In this document: one piece after another, positions 1 to 8,916 of the stretch | How the letters are laid out: each line of letters opens with the position of its first letter | Position numbering within the stretch: the stretch's first letter is position 1 | NCBI RefSeq assembly: GCF_008253865.1 | Contig: NZ_CP042331.1 | Location: forward strand, 5,297,501 to 5,361,500 | Reading direction: 5' to 3' | From: Bosea sp. F3-2 | Lineage (GTDB): Bacteria; Pseudomonadota; Alphaproteobacteria; Rhizobiales; Beijerinckiaceae | DNA length: 64,000 nucleotides | Position numbers and translations under genes: made by a program | Notes under the pieces: generated by a model | The model's input: only the letters and a program-made list of their open reading frames with translations | Told to the model about the DNA's origin: nothing | Databases searched by the model: none

Positions 1-1379
1 ACGATACGCGGCACGATCAGCGGCGACAGGATCACTGCGAGCGCGGCGGTCTTGCCGGGAAAGCGATTCCAGGCCATCGCGAACGCGGCCATCGTGCCCA
101 GCACCAACGCGACTGCGCCCGAGGCCAGCCCGACGACGAGCGAATTCCAGGCCGCGCTGGTCCAGTCGGAGGAGGCGAAGACGGCCTCGTACCAGCGCAG
201 CGAGAAGCCGTTTGGATTGGCCCGGACCGCATTGCCCGGCGTGAAGGAGGCGGGGATCACGAAGAGCGTCGGAATCAGCAGGAAAGCGACGACGAGCAGG
301 AAGAGCACGAGGCTGCTTGCCCGGCCGAGGCCGCGGAAGGCACGCGCGGGCAGGAGCTTGGCCAACACCGCGCCGATACTGGCGCAGAGGCTTCCAAGGC
401 CGTTCACGATCGCCCGGCCGAGTAGGTCTAGAATGCGCGACCATCCCGTGACCGATCGGGCGGAGCGGTCCGACGAGCCGCCAGCCAGGCTGGAGAGCCC
501 GACGACGCGGTCATAGGCGACGAAGACCACGATCGAGGCCGCAAGCAAAAGGACCGAGAGCGTGCTCGCCGCCGGCCAGTTCAGCAACTCCTGGATCTGG
601 GTGATGATCACCTGAGTCAGCATGGTCTCGCGCGCACCGCCGAGCAGGGCCGGGGTGATGAAGAAGCCCAGCGAGCTGATGAACACCATCATCGCCGCGG
701 CGCTGATGCCAGGCATGCATTGCGGGATGTAGATGCGCCAGAAGATCTGCGCGCGCCCGGCACCGAGCGTCTCCGCGGCCCGTGACAGGTTGCCGTCGAT
801 CGTCTGCATCACCGGTAGCATGGTCATGACCGCGAGCGGCAGCATCGCATGCGACATGCCGATCAGGGTGCCCGTCAGGTTGAAGATGAGCGAGGCCGGC
901 GCGTCGACGATGCCGAGCGCCAGCAGGAGTTGGTTGACCGCTCCGTTCCGCCCCAGAAGGATCATCCAGGCGAAGGTCCGAACCAGGAAGCTCGTCCAGA
1001 ACGGCAGGAGGACCCAGATGACCAGCGCGTTGCGGCTGTGGGGTGCAGCGTTGGCGAGGTAATAGGCGACCGGAAACCCGCCGACGACTGAGATGACCGT
1101 GGTCCAGCCGGCGATCTTGAAGGTGATCAGCAGGACGTCGAAATAGAGCGGGTCAGAGAAGGCTTTGGTGAAATTGGCGGAGGTGAAGGCTCCGCCCTGG
1201 TCGAATGCCGACAACGACAGGATCTGCGCGACCGGGAAAAAGAAGAAGATCGCCAGGAACGCGAACAAAGGGGCCAGCGGCAGGAGTCGTCTCGCGCGAC
1301 GCATACGCGACTGCAGAGGCGGCATCCCGCGGTCGGCAACGGAAGACGACTGGTAGTCCCTCGAAGACATTGCCGTCAT
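1..1379 (-). CDS. Fused ABC transporter permease (PotB-PotC type), partial at left edge
   Basis: Inner-membrane permease of a spermidine/putrescine- or iron-type ABC importer. About 459 codons are open from the ATG at 1379 to the window edge, with no stop. The N-terminal half (residues about 25-290) is a complete permease with several hydrophobic helices and an EAA-like loop (AAETLGAGRAQIFWRI). A linker follows, then a second hydrophobic block starts at about residue 345 (SLVLFLLVVAFLLIPTLFV) and resembles the start of a PotC-like domain. PotB and PotC therefore appear fused in one polypeptide. The start lies one base after the stop of the upstream ATPase gene, so the two are probably coupled. 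The family assignment is firm; the substrate is unknown. Confidence 0.85.
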   Translation of the reverse strand, partial: MTAMSSRDYQSSSVADRGMPPLQSRMRRARRLLPLAPLFAFLAIFFFFPVAQILSLSAFDQGGAFTSANFTKAFSDPLYFDVLLITFKIAGWTTVISVVGGFPVAYYLANAAPHSRNALVIWVLLPFWTSFLVRTFAWMILLGRNGAVNQLLLALGIVDAPASLIFNLTGTLIGMSHAMLPLAVMTMLPVMQTIDGNLSRAAETLGAGRAQIFWRIYIPQCMPGISAAAMMVFISSLGFFITPALLGGARETMLTQVIITQIQELLNWPAASTLSVLLLAASIVVFVAYDRVVGLSSLAGGSSDRSARSVTGWSRILDLLGRAIVNGLGSLCASIGAVLAKLLPARAFRGLGRASSLVLFLLVVAFLLIPTLFVIPASFTPGNAVRANPNGFSLRWYEAVFASSDWTSAAWNSLVVGLASGAVALVLGTMAAFAMAWNRFPGKTAALAVILSPLIVPRI

Positions 1380-1380
1380 G

Positions 1381-2457
1381 TCACGCGCCCGGGGGTAGGA
1401 CGATGGCATCGGCGGCGGACCACCCGAGCGCTACCGACTGCCCGCGCTCCGGCAGGGAGCGCCCTGACGTCAATTCCTTCGCGAGCAGGGTCGTGCCGTC
1501 GTCCAGCTGCACGTTGATTTTGGTGATACCTCCGACAAAGACGACGTCCAGCAGCTTTCCGCGGCGGATGTTCTCGTACTCTTCGCTTTCGCGGATGAGC
1601 TTCAGCCGCTCGGGCCGAACCATCCAGTTGACCTCTTCGTTGGCGCGGCGGCCAGGATCGGCCGCGACCTTGATGGTCGAGCCGTCCGGGGAACCGAGCA
1701 GCGTTTCTGGCCCAGTCGACAGCACCTTCGCGCTTCGGATATTGGATTCGCCGAGGAAGGCGGCGGCAAAGACCGAAGCCGGTCTGAAATACAGCTCCGC
1801 CGGCGTGCCGATCTGCTCGACCTGGGCATTGTTCATCAGGCAGATCCGGTCGGACATCGACAGCGCCTCCTCCTGGTCGTGCGTGACGTAGAGGATGGTG
1901 ATGCCGAGCTCGACATGCAGCCGCTTGATCTCGGTCTGCATCTGCTCGCGCAAATTCTTGTCGAGGGCGCCGAGCGGCTCGTCCATCAGGATGATCGAGG
2001 GCTCGTAGACGATGCAGCGCGCCAGCGCGATCCGCTGCTGCTGGCCGCCGGAAAGCTCGCGCGGCAGGCGTTCGGCGACATGGGGGAGATGGACGAGTTC
2101 GAGCACCCGGCGCACCGCAGCGTCGATCTGAGCGCCCCCCATCCTGCGCATGCGCAGGGGGAAGGCGATGTTCTCGTAGATCGAGAGATGCGGGAAGAGG
2201 GCGTAGTTCTGGAAGACCATGCCCAATCCCCGCTTCGCCGAGGATTCATCGGTGACGCGTCGCCCGTCGATCCAGATGTCGCCGTCCGTCGGCTCGGTCA
2301 GGCCGGCGATCAGCGACAATAGCGTGGTCTTTCCCGAGCCGGACGGCCCGAGCAGCGTCAGGAACTCCCCGTCGTGCATCGACAGCGTCGTCGGTTTCAG
2401 TGCCACCACATTGTGGTAGCGCTTGGTGACTTGCTCGGCTCGCAGCTTCTCCGACAT
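1381..2457 (-). CDS. ABC transporter ATP-binding protein, PotA-like
   Basis: Cytoplasmic ATPase of 358 residues that powers the adjacent importer. Walker A is GPSGSGKTT (37-45), the signature is LSGGQQQR (135-142), Walker B is IILMDEP (155-161), and the switch His is in YVTHDQ. A TOBE-type domain fills the C-terminal third, as in spermidine, Fe3+ and sugar importers. I chose the ATG at 2457 because the protein then begins directly with the nucleotide-binding domain. The reading frame stays open farther upstream, but there it runs through the binding-protein gene and gives non-homologous sequence. It lies 11 bp after the binding-protein gene and one base before the permease gene: one operon. 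Confidence 0.93.
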   Translation of the reverse strand: MSEKLRAEQVTKRYHNVVALKPTTLSMHDGEFLTLLGPSGSGKTTLLSLIAGLTEPTDGDIWIDGRRVTDESSAKRGLGMVFQNYALFPHLSIYENIAFPLRMRRMGGAQIDAAVRRVLELVHLPHVAERLPRELSGGQQQRIALARCIVYEPSIILMDEPLGALDKNLREQMQTEIKRLHVELGITILYVTHDQEEALSMSDRICLMNNAQVEQIGTPAELYFRPASVFAAAFLGESNIRSAKVLSTGPETLLGSPDGSTIKVAADPGRRANEEVNWMVRPERLKLIRESEEYENIRRGKLLDVVFVGGITKINVQLDDGTTLLAKELTSGRSLPERGQSVALGWSAADAIVLPPGA

Positions 2458-2468
2458 CGGCCTGCGCC

Positions 2469-3533
2469 TTAACTGCGCAGGAGCCAGGCGTTGAAGCGCT
2501 CGAACATCTTGTCCTTGTTGGCGCCCCACCATTCGTCGTTGCTGGCGATCAGCTTCGAGAAATTGGCGGGCTCCGTTGGCAACTGCTTGGCGCGGGCCGG
2601 GTCGATGAACTTGAACGCAGTCTGATTGGTCGGACCGTAGGCCAGCGCCTTGGTGTAGAGCGCCTGCCGTTCGCCATTGGCGCAGGAGGCGATGAACTTC
2701 TTGGCGATCTCCGCGCGCGGGCAGCCCTTCGGAATGGCCCAGCCCTCCATGCCGTAGAGCCCGCCATCCCAGATGATCTCGACCGGGGCGCCATTGTCGA
2801 TCGCCGCCTGGATGCGCGCATTGCTCGACGGCAGGAAATCGACCTCGCCGCTCTGCAGGAGCTGCGTCGTCTGCGTGAAGCTTGTCCACCAGACCGCGAT
2901 ATGCGGCTTGATCGTATCGAGCTTCTTGAAGGCGCGGTCGACATCGAGCGGGTAGAGCTTCTTGGGATCGACGCTATCCGCCAGCAGCGCCCCTTCGAGG
3001 GTATGGATCGGGCTCTTCGGCAGGGCCCGGCGCCCGGGGAACTTGGCGACGTCGTAGAAATCGGCCCAGCTCGAGGGGCGGGCCTTCATGTTGTCGGTCC
3101 GGTAGCCCAGGACGCTGCCGTAGACGTTCGTGCCCATCCAGTCCGGCTGCTTCGCGAGCGGGAGAAGCTGGTCGTAGTCCGATCCCGAGAGCTGCAGCGG
3201 TTCGAGCAGCCCGGCATCCGAGAGAAGCTTGCGCGACGACAGGGTGATGGAGACGACGTCCCAGACATAGGCCTTTGCGTCGACCTGCGCCTTCACCTGG
3301 CTGGTCGGCTCAGAATCGCGCGAGACGTTGATGAGCTCGAAGCCGGCCTTGCGAAACGGCGCATAGAAGGCGGGCGTGAAGCCGGTGACGTAGACGCCGC
3401 CCGGATCTGCCACGGTGATCCGCTCTGCGGCAGAGGCGGGGCGGATGACGAAAGGTGAAGCGATGAGGCCCGCTCCGCCGCCAAGAAGGCTGCGCCGCGA
3501 AATTCCGTTACGGTTGAAGATGTGATCCGGCAT
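2469..3533 (-). CDS. ABC transporter substrate-binding protein, PotD/Fbp-like, TAT-exported
   Basis: Periplasmic binding protein of 354 residues for the transporter encoded just downstream. The N-terminus has a twin-arginine signal (SRRSLLGGGAGLIASPFVIRPASA) with probable cleavage after ASA, near residue 35. The mature part has the layout of family 1 solute-binding proteins for polyamines, iron or small organic solutes (LEPLQLSGSDYDQLLP, WADFYDVAKFPGRRAL). It lies 28 bp after the PLP-enzyme gene on the same strand, so the lyase and transporter genes may be one transcription unit. The ligand cannot be read from the sequence. Confidence 0.9.
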   Translation of the reverse strand: MPDHIFNRNGISRRSLLGGGAGLIASPFVIRPASAAERITVADPGGVYVTGFTPAFYAPFRKAGFELINVSRDSEPTSQVKAQVDAKAYVWDVVSITLSSRKLLSDAGLLEPLQLSGSDYDQLLPLAKQPDWMGTNVYGSVLGYRTDNMKARPSSWADFYDVAKFPGRRALPKSPIHTLEGALLADSVDPKKLYPLDVDRAFKKLDTIKPHIAVWWTSFTQTTQLLQSGEVDFLPSSNARIQAAIDNGAPVEIIWDGGLYGMEGWAIPKGCPRAEIAKKFIASCANGERQALYTKALAYGPTNQTAFKFIDPARAKQLPTEPANFSKLIASNDEWWGANKDKMFERFNAWLLRS

Positions 3534-3561
3534 GACATTCCCCTATTTTTTGAATGAATTG

Positions 3562-4797
3562 TCAGGTGGACAGGTGAGCTTCGAGACTTTGCTCCACGTC
3601 GGAGACGAGGTCGGATAAGTTTTCGAGGCCGGCGTGAAAGCGCACGACGATCCCTTCTTCCCGCCACGGGGTCGCTGTGCGGGAATGGGCCGGATCGCCG
3701 ATCAGGACGAGGCTTTCGAAGCCACCCCATGAAAAGCCCAGTCCGAAGAGGTTGAGGCCTTCGACGAAGCGCTCCGCATTCGCCTTCTCCGTCGTCCGCA
3801 GGACGACGGAGAACAGGCCGCTCGATCCAAAGAAATCGCGTTTCCAAATCGCGTGGCCGGGACAACCGGGCAGGGCCGGGTGCAGAACGCGCGCGATCTC
3901 GGGGCGCCCGGCAAGATAGGTGGCTAGGGCAAGCCCGTTCGCTTGATGAGCCGCCATCCGGAGCGCAAGCGTTCGCAGGCCTCTGGCTGCGAGATACACA
4001 TTGTCAGGCGAAGCGTGGTAGCCGAGCCAATTCGCCGCGCGCTTCAAGGCTTGTGCGTGCTCGTCCCGCGCAGCGACGATGCCCAGCATCGCGTCGGAAT
4101 GTCCGATGATGTACTTCGTTCCGGCATGGACCACGATATCAACGCCGTGTCGCAAAGGCTGGTAATAGAGCGGCGTTGCCCAGGTGTTGTCGCAGACCGT
4201 GATGACGCCCCGCTTCCTTGCGACTTCGCATATGGCGGGAATGTCCATCACTTCGAAGGTGAACGATCCCGGTGACTCAAGATAAATCAGCTTGGTCGAG
4301 GGCCGGATGAGCGCGTCGATCTCCTCGCCCACGAGTGGATCGAAGTAGCTGATCTCCACGCCGTTTCCGGCGAAATACTCGGTCAGGCTGGTCCGCGCTG
4401 GTTCGTAGACATTGTCGACGACCAATATGTGGTCGCCGGTCCGGGCGAAGGCTGCAACCGGCAGGATGCAGGCTGCCAGGCCCGAGGGAACCGCAACGGC
4501 GCTGTCAGCTCCTTCAAGGGCGGCAACCGCGTCCTCGAAGGCGAAAATGTCCGGGCCGCCGAAGCGTCCGTAGAAGACCGTTCCCTTTTCGAAGCGCGCA
4601 CGCTTGGCGGCTTCGAGCTCACGTACCGTGTCGAATGCAACCGTCGAGGTTCTGTGAGGCGGTATGTTGATTGCTCCGGCATAGCGCGCCGGAGCCCGTC
4701 CGAGGTGAACGAGGTCGGTTTCGATTGATGAAGTGAGCGCGTCGCCTCGGCTGTCGGGCGAGGATGCGGCTATCCGCTTCACCAGCTCTTCCCTCAT
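3562..4797 (-). CDS. PLP-dependent Cys/Met-metabolism enzyme, cystathionine beta-lyase-like
   Basis: Fold-type I PLP enzyme of 411 residues in the cystathionine gamma-synthase / beta-lyase / methionine gamma-lyase family, the usual length. The PLP-binding lysine is K228 in HAGTKYIIGHSD, the cofactor-ring aspartate is D203 in CDNTWATP, and the substrate-side tyrosine is Y76 (FYGRFG). These enzymes break or form C-S bonds in thioether amino acids. It is the first gene of the leftward unit that includes the ABC transporter. The start is 14 bp from a perfect 14-bp palindrome shared with the divergent GntR gene. MetC-like beta-lyase is my best guess; gamma-lyase or a specialised C-S lyase is possible. 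Confidence 0.9.
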   Translation of the reverse strand: MREELVKRIAASSPDSRGDALTSSIETDLVHLGRAPARYAGAINIPPHRTSTVAFDTVRELEAAKRARFEKGTVFYGRFGGPDIFAFEDAVAALEGADSAVAVPSGLAACILPVAAFARTGDHILVVDNVYEPARTSLTEYFAGNGVEISYFDPLVGEEIDALIRPSTKLIYLESPGSFTFEVMDIPAICEVARKRGVITVCDNTWATPLYYQPLRHGVDIVVHAGTKYIIGHSDAMLGIVAARDEHAQALKRAANWLGYHASPDNVYLAARGLRTLALRMAAHQANGLALATYLAGRPEIARVLHPALPGCPGHAIWKRDFFGSSGLFSVVLRTTEKANAERFVEGLNLFGLGFSWGGFESLVLIGDPAHSRTATPWREEGIVVRFHAGLENLSDLVSDVEQSLEAHLST

Positions 4798-4824
4798 ATT
4801 GTCGATTTAATATTGTCGACAATA
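4798..4824. promoter_or_regulatory. Probable GntR operator, TATTGTCGACAATA, with a partial copy beside it
   Basis: A perfect 14-bp palindrome TATTGTCGACAATA (4811-4824) lies between the PLP-enzyme gene and the divergent GntR gene. A second partial copy, ATTGTCGA, is at 4798-4805, directly next to the PLP-enzyme start. The TTGTCGACAA core fits the TTGT-NN-ACAA pattern common for FCD-subfamily GntR regulators, so 4908-5654 is the likely binder. Confidence 0.65.
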
Positions 4825-4907
4825 CGCAAGACGTGTAGGTTTACAACATCAAAATTGCGCCGCGCCCGATTTCGCAGGGATAGCAGCGGCCCCGTGAGGA
4901 GACGCGC

Positions 4908-5654
4908 ATGAACAAGCCGGCGATGCCGGGAGGTGCTGTGACGGCGGTCGGGGGCCGGCGGGCCGCGGTCGTCGTGGCACCCAAATCGCTGACCCAACAG
5001 ATCTCGGATCACATCCGCTCGGAGATCATTCACGACAATATCAAGCCGGGCGAATGGATCCGGGAGAAGGCGCTCACCGAGCAGTTCGGGATATCACGAA
5101 CCCCGTTGCGCGAGGCTCTGCAGATCCTGGCGACGCAAAGGCTGATCGAGATTATCCCGAACCGCGGCGCCGTTGTGGTGGCGCTGTCGGACGACGAGAT
5201 CCGCCACCTGCTGCAGGTCTATGTCCGCCTTGACGTCTTCGCCGCCGAACTCGCTTGCGAGCAGGCGACGCGGCAGGACGACGAGGCAATCCGTCGGCAT
5301 CTGGAGACCATGGCGGAGGCTTACCGCGTCAGCGACCGCTACGCGTATTTCGATGCCAATCAGGCCTTCCATCTCGCGATCGCTGCGGCCTCCCACAATC
5401 CAGTGCTGATCGAGATGCACGCGCAGCTCAACCTTCGCCTCTATCGCACGCGTTATCTCGGTGTCCTGCAGGCCGAGAACTGGGCGAAGGCCTTCAACGA
5501 GCATGAGCCCATCGCCCAGGCTTTCCTCAGCCGGAATGCGCCCCTGCTGGCCCGATTGGTCTCGGAGCATCTCGGCTTCGCCTGGCGCATGGTCTCGCCC
5601 GACGCGGCCGAGAATGCGGCGGCGAAGCCGGCCGATCTGGCGAGGACCGCCTGA
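4908..5654 (+). CDS. GntR-family transcriptional regulator, FCD subfamily
   Basis: Regulator of 248 residues. The winged helix-turn-helix spans about residues 26-90 (LTQQISDHIRSEIIHDNIKPG, then FGISRTPLREALQILATQRL). The C-terminal all-helical FCD domain carries the expected metal or ligand residues (RLDVF, NQAFHLAIAAASHNP, HEPIAQAF). FCD regulators sense small organic acids or amino acids and usually repress adjacent catabolic genes. It is divergent from the lyase/ABC operon and lies upstream of the molybdoenzyme gene, so it may control both directions. An N-terminal tail of about 25 residues precedes the DNA-binding domain. Confidence 0.92.
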   Translation: MNKPAMPGGAVTAVGGRRAAVVVAPKSLTQQISDHIRSEIIHDNIKPGEWIREKALTEQFGISRTPLREALQILATQRLIEIIPNRGAVVVALSDDEIRHLLQVYVRLDVFAAELACEQATRQDDEAIRRHLETMAEAYRVSDRYAYFDANQAFHLAIAAASHNPVLIEMHAQLNLRLYRTRYLGVLQAENWAKAFNEHEPIAQAFLSRNAPLLARLVSEHLGFAWRMVSPDAAENAAAKPADLARTA

Positions 5655-5688
5655 TCATCCGCCGACCTCAAAAGCGCGAGCGAGGACG

Positions 5689-8010
5689 ATGCTGAAGACA
5701 CCCGCACGACCGATCGTCGCCACGCATTGGGGCACCTATCGGGTGAGGATGTCCGAGGGGCGTCCCGTCGAGCTGGAGGGCTTCGAGCACGATCCGGCGC
5801 CGTCTCCCATCGCCTCGTCGATGATCGGGGCACTCGACGATCGGACCCGGATCGAGCGCCCGATGATCCGAGCCTCATTCCTGGAAAAGGGCTATCGGGC
5901 GACGGGGGCAGGACGCGGAGCCGAGCCCTTCGTCGCCGTGGACTGGCCCGAGGCTATCGCGATTGCGGCTGGCGAGCTCGACCGGGTTCGCAGGGAGCAT
6001 GGGAACCGCTCCATCTTCGGCGGCTCCTATGGCTGGGCGAGCGCGGGACGCTTCCATCATGCGCAGAGTCAGATCCACCGATTCCTGAACGCCATCGGCG
6101 GCTATACGCGCTCCGTCGGCAACTACAGCTACGCCGCCGCCGATGCGATCGTGCCGCATGTCGTCGGCGACCGCCGTGGGCTCGTCACCGACCATACTTC
6201 GTGGCCGGTTATTGTCCGCCACGCTCGGATGCTGGTAATGTTCGGCGGCCTGCCGCTGAAGAACTCGCAGGTGAGCTCGGGCGGGATCGGGCGCCATATC
6301 CTGGCGGAAAGCCTCGAGGCTTTCGCTGCGAATGGGGGCGAGTTCGTCACGGTCACGCCGATCCGGGACGATGTGGACGAGCGCTTCGGCGCCACCTGGC
6401 TCCCGATCGCCCCCAATACCGATACCGCGCTGATGCTGGGTCTGGCCCATACGCTATGGAGCGAGGGGCTGCACGACAGGGCGTTTCTCGCGCGTTGCAC
6501 CACCGGCTTCGACAGGTTCCTGCCCTATCTCTCCGGCGAGAGCGACGGTGTCGCGAAAGCGGCGGAATGGGCGGCAGCCATCTGCGGGATCGAGGCGGAG
6601 GCGATCAGGGGTCTCGCACGCAGGATGGCGGCGCAGCGGACGATGATCATGCTGGCCTGGGCGGTGCAACGGGCGGACCATGGCGAGCAGCCCTGCTGGA
6701 TGGCGATCACGCTCGCCGCGATGCTGGGCCAGATCGGCCTGCCAGGCGGCGGTTTCGGCATCGGCTACGGCTCGGTCAACGGCATCGGCAACCCGACCCT
6801 CGACCTGTCCTGGCCGTCATTCGGGCAGGGGACCAACAGCGTCGACGATTACATCCCGGTGGCGCGGATCTCGGACCTGCTGCTGAAGCCGGGTGAAAGC
6901 TATCAGTTCAACGGGCAGGACCGGCGCTACGCCGATATTCGGCTCGTCTACTGGGCTGGCGGCAACCCGTTCCATCACCATCAGAACCTCAACCGGTTCC
7001 TTGAAGCGTGGAAGCGGCCTGAGGCGGTGATCGTCCATGAGAGCTGGTGGAATCCGCTCGCCCGCCATGCGGATATCGTGCTGCCGGTGACCACCCAGCT
7101 GGAGCGCAATGACATCGTCTGCTCCAGCCGCGATCGGCTCCTTGCCGCCTCGCATCGGGTCAGTGCGCCCTTCGGGCAAGCGCGGAACGACTACGACATC
7201 TTTGGCGCTTTGGCGGCTGCGCTCGGCGCGGAAGTGGTCTTCACCGAGGGCCGGGGCGAGGAGGACTGGCTGCGCTCCCTCTACGAGAAAGCACAGGAGC
7301 GCCTCTCTGCTCTTGGGTTCAATCCGCCGGATTTCGAGACTTTTTGGGAGGAGGGGGCGCTGCTGTTTCCTGAGCCGGAACAACAGCCGTCGCTGCTCGA
7401 AGCATTCCGGAGCGATCCGGTCGGAGACGCATTGCCGACGCCCTCCGGTAAGATCGAGATTTGGTCCGATCGGATCTCTTCCTTTGGCTATGACGATTGC
7501 CTCGGCCATCCCGCTTGGCTGGAGCCACGTGAGTGGCTCGGCGCCGGCAAGGCGACCCGGTTCCCGCTGCACCTGATCTCGAACCAGCCCAAGACAAGGC
7601 TCCACAGCCAGTACGATCAGGGGAGACATTCCCGCGCCGCCAAGATCCGAGGCCGCGAGCCCGTCCGCATCCATCCTGCCGATGCCGCAGCACGCCGGAT
7701 TGGCGACGGCGACATCGTGCGCCTGTTCAACGAGCGAGGCGCCTGTCTTGCGGCGGCAGTTCTGAGCGAGGCGGTTCGTCCCGGCGTCCTGCAGCTTGCC
7801 ACGGGCGCCTGGTATGATCCGGCGATGCCCGGCGTGGCCGGAAGTCTTGAAAAGCACGGCAATCCCAACGTGCTGACCCATGATCTGGGTACCTCGCGCC
7901 TGGGTCAGGGGCCGAGCGCACAATCCTGCCTCGTCGAGATCGAGCGCTATGAAGGCGAGTTGCCGCCCGTGACCGCGTTCGATCCTCCCTCGATCGTCAA
8001 CCGCTCATAA
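5689..8010 (+). CDS. Molybdopterin-dependent S/N-oxide reductase, BisC/TorZ-like
   Basis: Large molybdoenzyme of 773 residues in the DMSO reductase / biotin sulfoxide reductase family, using bis-MGD. The Mo-coordinating serine is S118 in SYGWASAGR. Later family blocks include the WAVQRADHGEQ region, the HESWWNPLARHADIVLP cofactor region and a C-terminal molydopterin-binding domain with HSQYDQGRHSRAAKIRGREP. No signal peptide precedes the N-terminus (THWGTY), so like E. coli BisC it is probably cytoplasmic and needs no membrane subunit. The ATG at 5689 was chosen because the frame upstream overlaps the GntR gene out of frame. Its stop overlaps an ATG of the RidA frame by one base. Likely substrates are methionine, biotin or S-alkyl-cysteine sulfoxides. 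Confidence 0.9.
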   Translation: MLKTPARPIVATHWGTYRVRMSEGRPVELEGFEHDPAPSPIASSMIGALDDRTRIERPMIRASFLEKGYRATGAGRGAEPFVAVDWPEAIAIAAGELDRVRREHGNRSIFGGSYGWASAGRFHHAQSQIHRFLNAIGGYTRSVGNYSYAAADAIVPHVVGDRRGLVTDHTSWPVIVRHARMLVMFGGLPLKNSQVSSGGIGRHILAESLEAFAANGGEFVTVTPIRDDVDERFGATWLPIAPNTDTALMLGLAHTLWSEGLHDRAFLARCTTGFDRFLPYLSGESDGVAKAAEWAAAICGIEAEAIRGLARRMAAQRTMIMLAWAVQRADHGEQPCWMAITLAAMLGQIGLPGGGFGIGYGSVNGIGNPTLDLSWPSFGQGTNSVDDYIPVARISDLLLKPGESYQFNGQDRRYADIRLVYWAGGNPFHHHQNLNRFLEAWKRPEAVIVHESWWNPLARHADIVLPVTTQLERNDIVCSSRDRLLAASHRVSAPFGQARNDYDIFGALAAALGAEVVFTEGRGEEDWLRSLYEKAQERLSALGFNPPDFETFWEEGALLFPEPEQQPSLLEAFRSDPVGDALPTPSGKIEIWSDRISSFGYDDCLGHPAWLEPREWLGAGKATRFPLHLISNQPKTRLHSQYDQGRHSRAAKIRGREPVRIHPADAAARRIGDGDIVRLFNERGACLAAAVLSEAVRPGVLQLATGAWYDPAMPGVAGSLEKHGNPNVLTHDLGTSRLGQGPSAQSCLVEIERYEGELPPVTAFDPPSIVNRS

Positions 8011-8036
8011 TGACACAAACCTGCGCGGAGATATCC

Positions 8037-8384
8037 ATGCTGATCACGAGAGCCGATTCGAACGGGCGCCGCAGTCGCGCCGTCGTGCATAACGGCACGA
8101 TCTATCTGGCGGGACAGGTCGCGGATGACCGCTCAATCTCTGTGGCGGAGCAGACCGCGCAGGCGCTGGCGAAAGTAGACGACATGCTCGCCCGTTGCGG
8201 CAGCGACCGGACCAAGATCCTGTCGAGCATCATCTGGCTGAAGTCGATGGACGACTACAAGGCGATGAACGAGATCTGGGATGCCTGGGTCGATCCCGAC
8301 CACGCGCCTGCGCGCGCCTGCGTCACAGGCGACATGGCCTATGCCGACATCCTCGTCGAGATCATGGTCGTTGCCGCCGCCTGA
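8037..8384 (+). CDS. RidA-family enamine/imine deaminase
   Basis: Small protein of 115 residues in the RidA/YjgF family, which hydrolyses reactive enamine/imine intermediates such as 2-aminoacrylate released by PLP lyases. The catalytic arginine is R93 in PARACVTGD, and the trimer-forming GTIYLAGQVADD segment is present. An upstream in-frame ATG at 8010 overlaps the stop of the molybdoenzyme gene. I prefer 8037 because GGAG sits 6 bases ahead of it and the protein then begins at the usual place. Sitting beside a PLP C-S lyase, a RidA protein makes biochemical sense. Confidence 0.88.
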   Translation: MLITRADSNGRRSRAVVHNGTIYLAGQVADDRSISVAEQTAQALAKVDDMLARCGSDRTKILSSIIWLKSMDDYKAMNEIWDAWVDPDHAPARACVTGDMAYADILVEIMVVAAA

Positions 8385-8429
8385 TGCGCGCTGATGCGTT
8401 CTTGTTGGATGAACCCGAGGAGACAGCCG

Positions 8430-8825
8430 ATGCCTCGCCCGAAAGCGATCGAATACAGTGAAGCCAGCAATGCGGTGAAAGCCGTCTACGACGAGATCAA
8501 ATCCGCCAGGAAGCTCGACGACGTCAACAACTTCTGGAAGTACCTCGCCAATGATGAAAAGACCTTGCGCCGGACATGGGACAGCGTCCGGGAGGTCATG
8601 GCACCGGGAGCGCTGGATCCCCTCGTCAAGGAAATGATCTACGTCGCTGTCAGTGTGACCAACAATTGCGGCTATTGCATCGCCAGCCACAGCGCCGCCG
8701 CCGCCAAGGCGGGCATGACGCCCGAGCAGTTCGGCGAGCTTCTCGCTGTGGTCGGCATGGCGAACGAGACAAACCGCCTGGTGAATGGTTATCGCGTGCC
8801 GATCGACCCAGCGTTCGAAAGATAG
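8430..8825 (+). CDS. Carboxymuconolactone decarboxylase / AhpD-family protein
   Basis: All-helical protein of 131 residues in the CMD/AhpD superfamily. The redox motif is NCGYCIASHSAAA with C80, C83 and H87, which suggests an AhpD-like peroxidase or disulfide reductase rather than a true decarboxylase. The start at 8430 follows an AGGAGA site; an upstream ATG at 8394 would add 12 residues of no family resemblance. It is 45 bp after the RidA gene and probably the last gene of the GntR-molybdoenzyme unit. It may protect against oxidants tied to sulfur chemistry, which is inference. Confidence 0.85.
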   Translation: MPRPKAIEYSEASNAVKAVYDEIKSARKLDDVNNFWKYLANDEKTLRRTWDSVREVMAPGALDPLVKEMIYVAVSVTNNCGYCIASHSAAAAKAGMTPEQFGELLAVVGMANETNRLVNGYRVPIDPAFER

Positions 8826-8916
8826 TCACAGCGATTGTTGGTGGCTCGCCAATCAAAGCTACCCGGTAGCGTCCCGCGCTCCCGGGGAATTCTCCTCGTA
8901 GGACGAGGTTGGAGCG

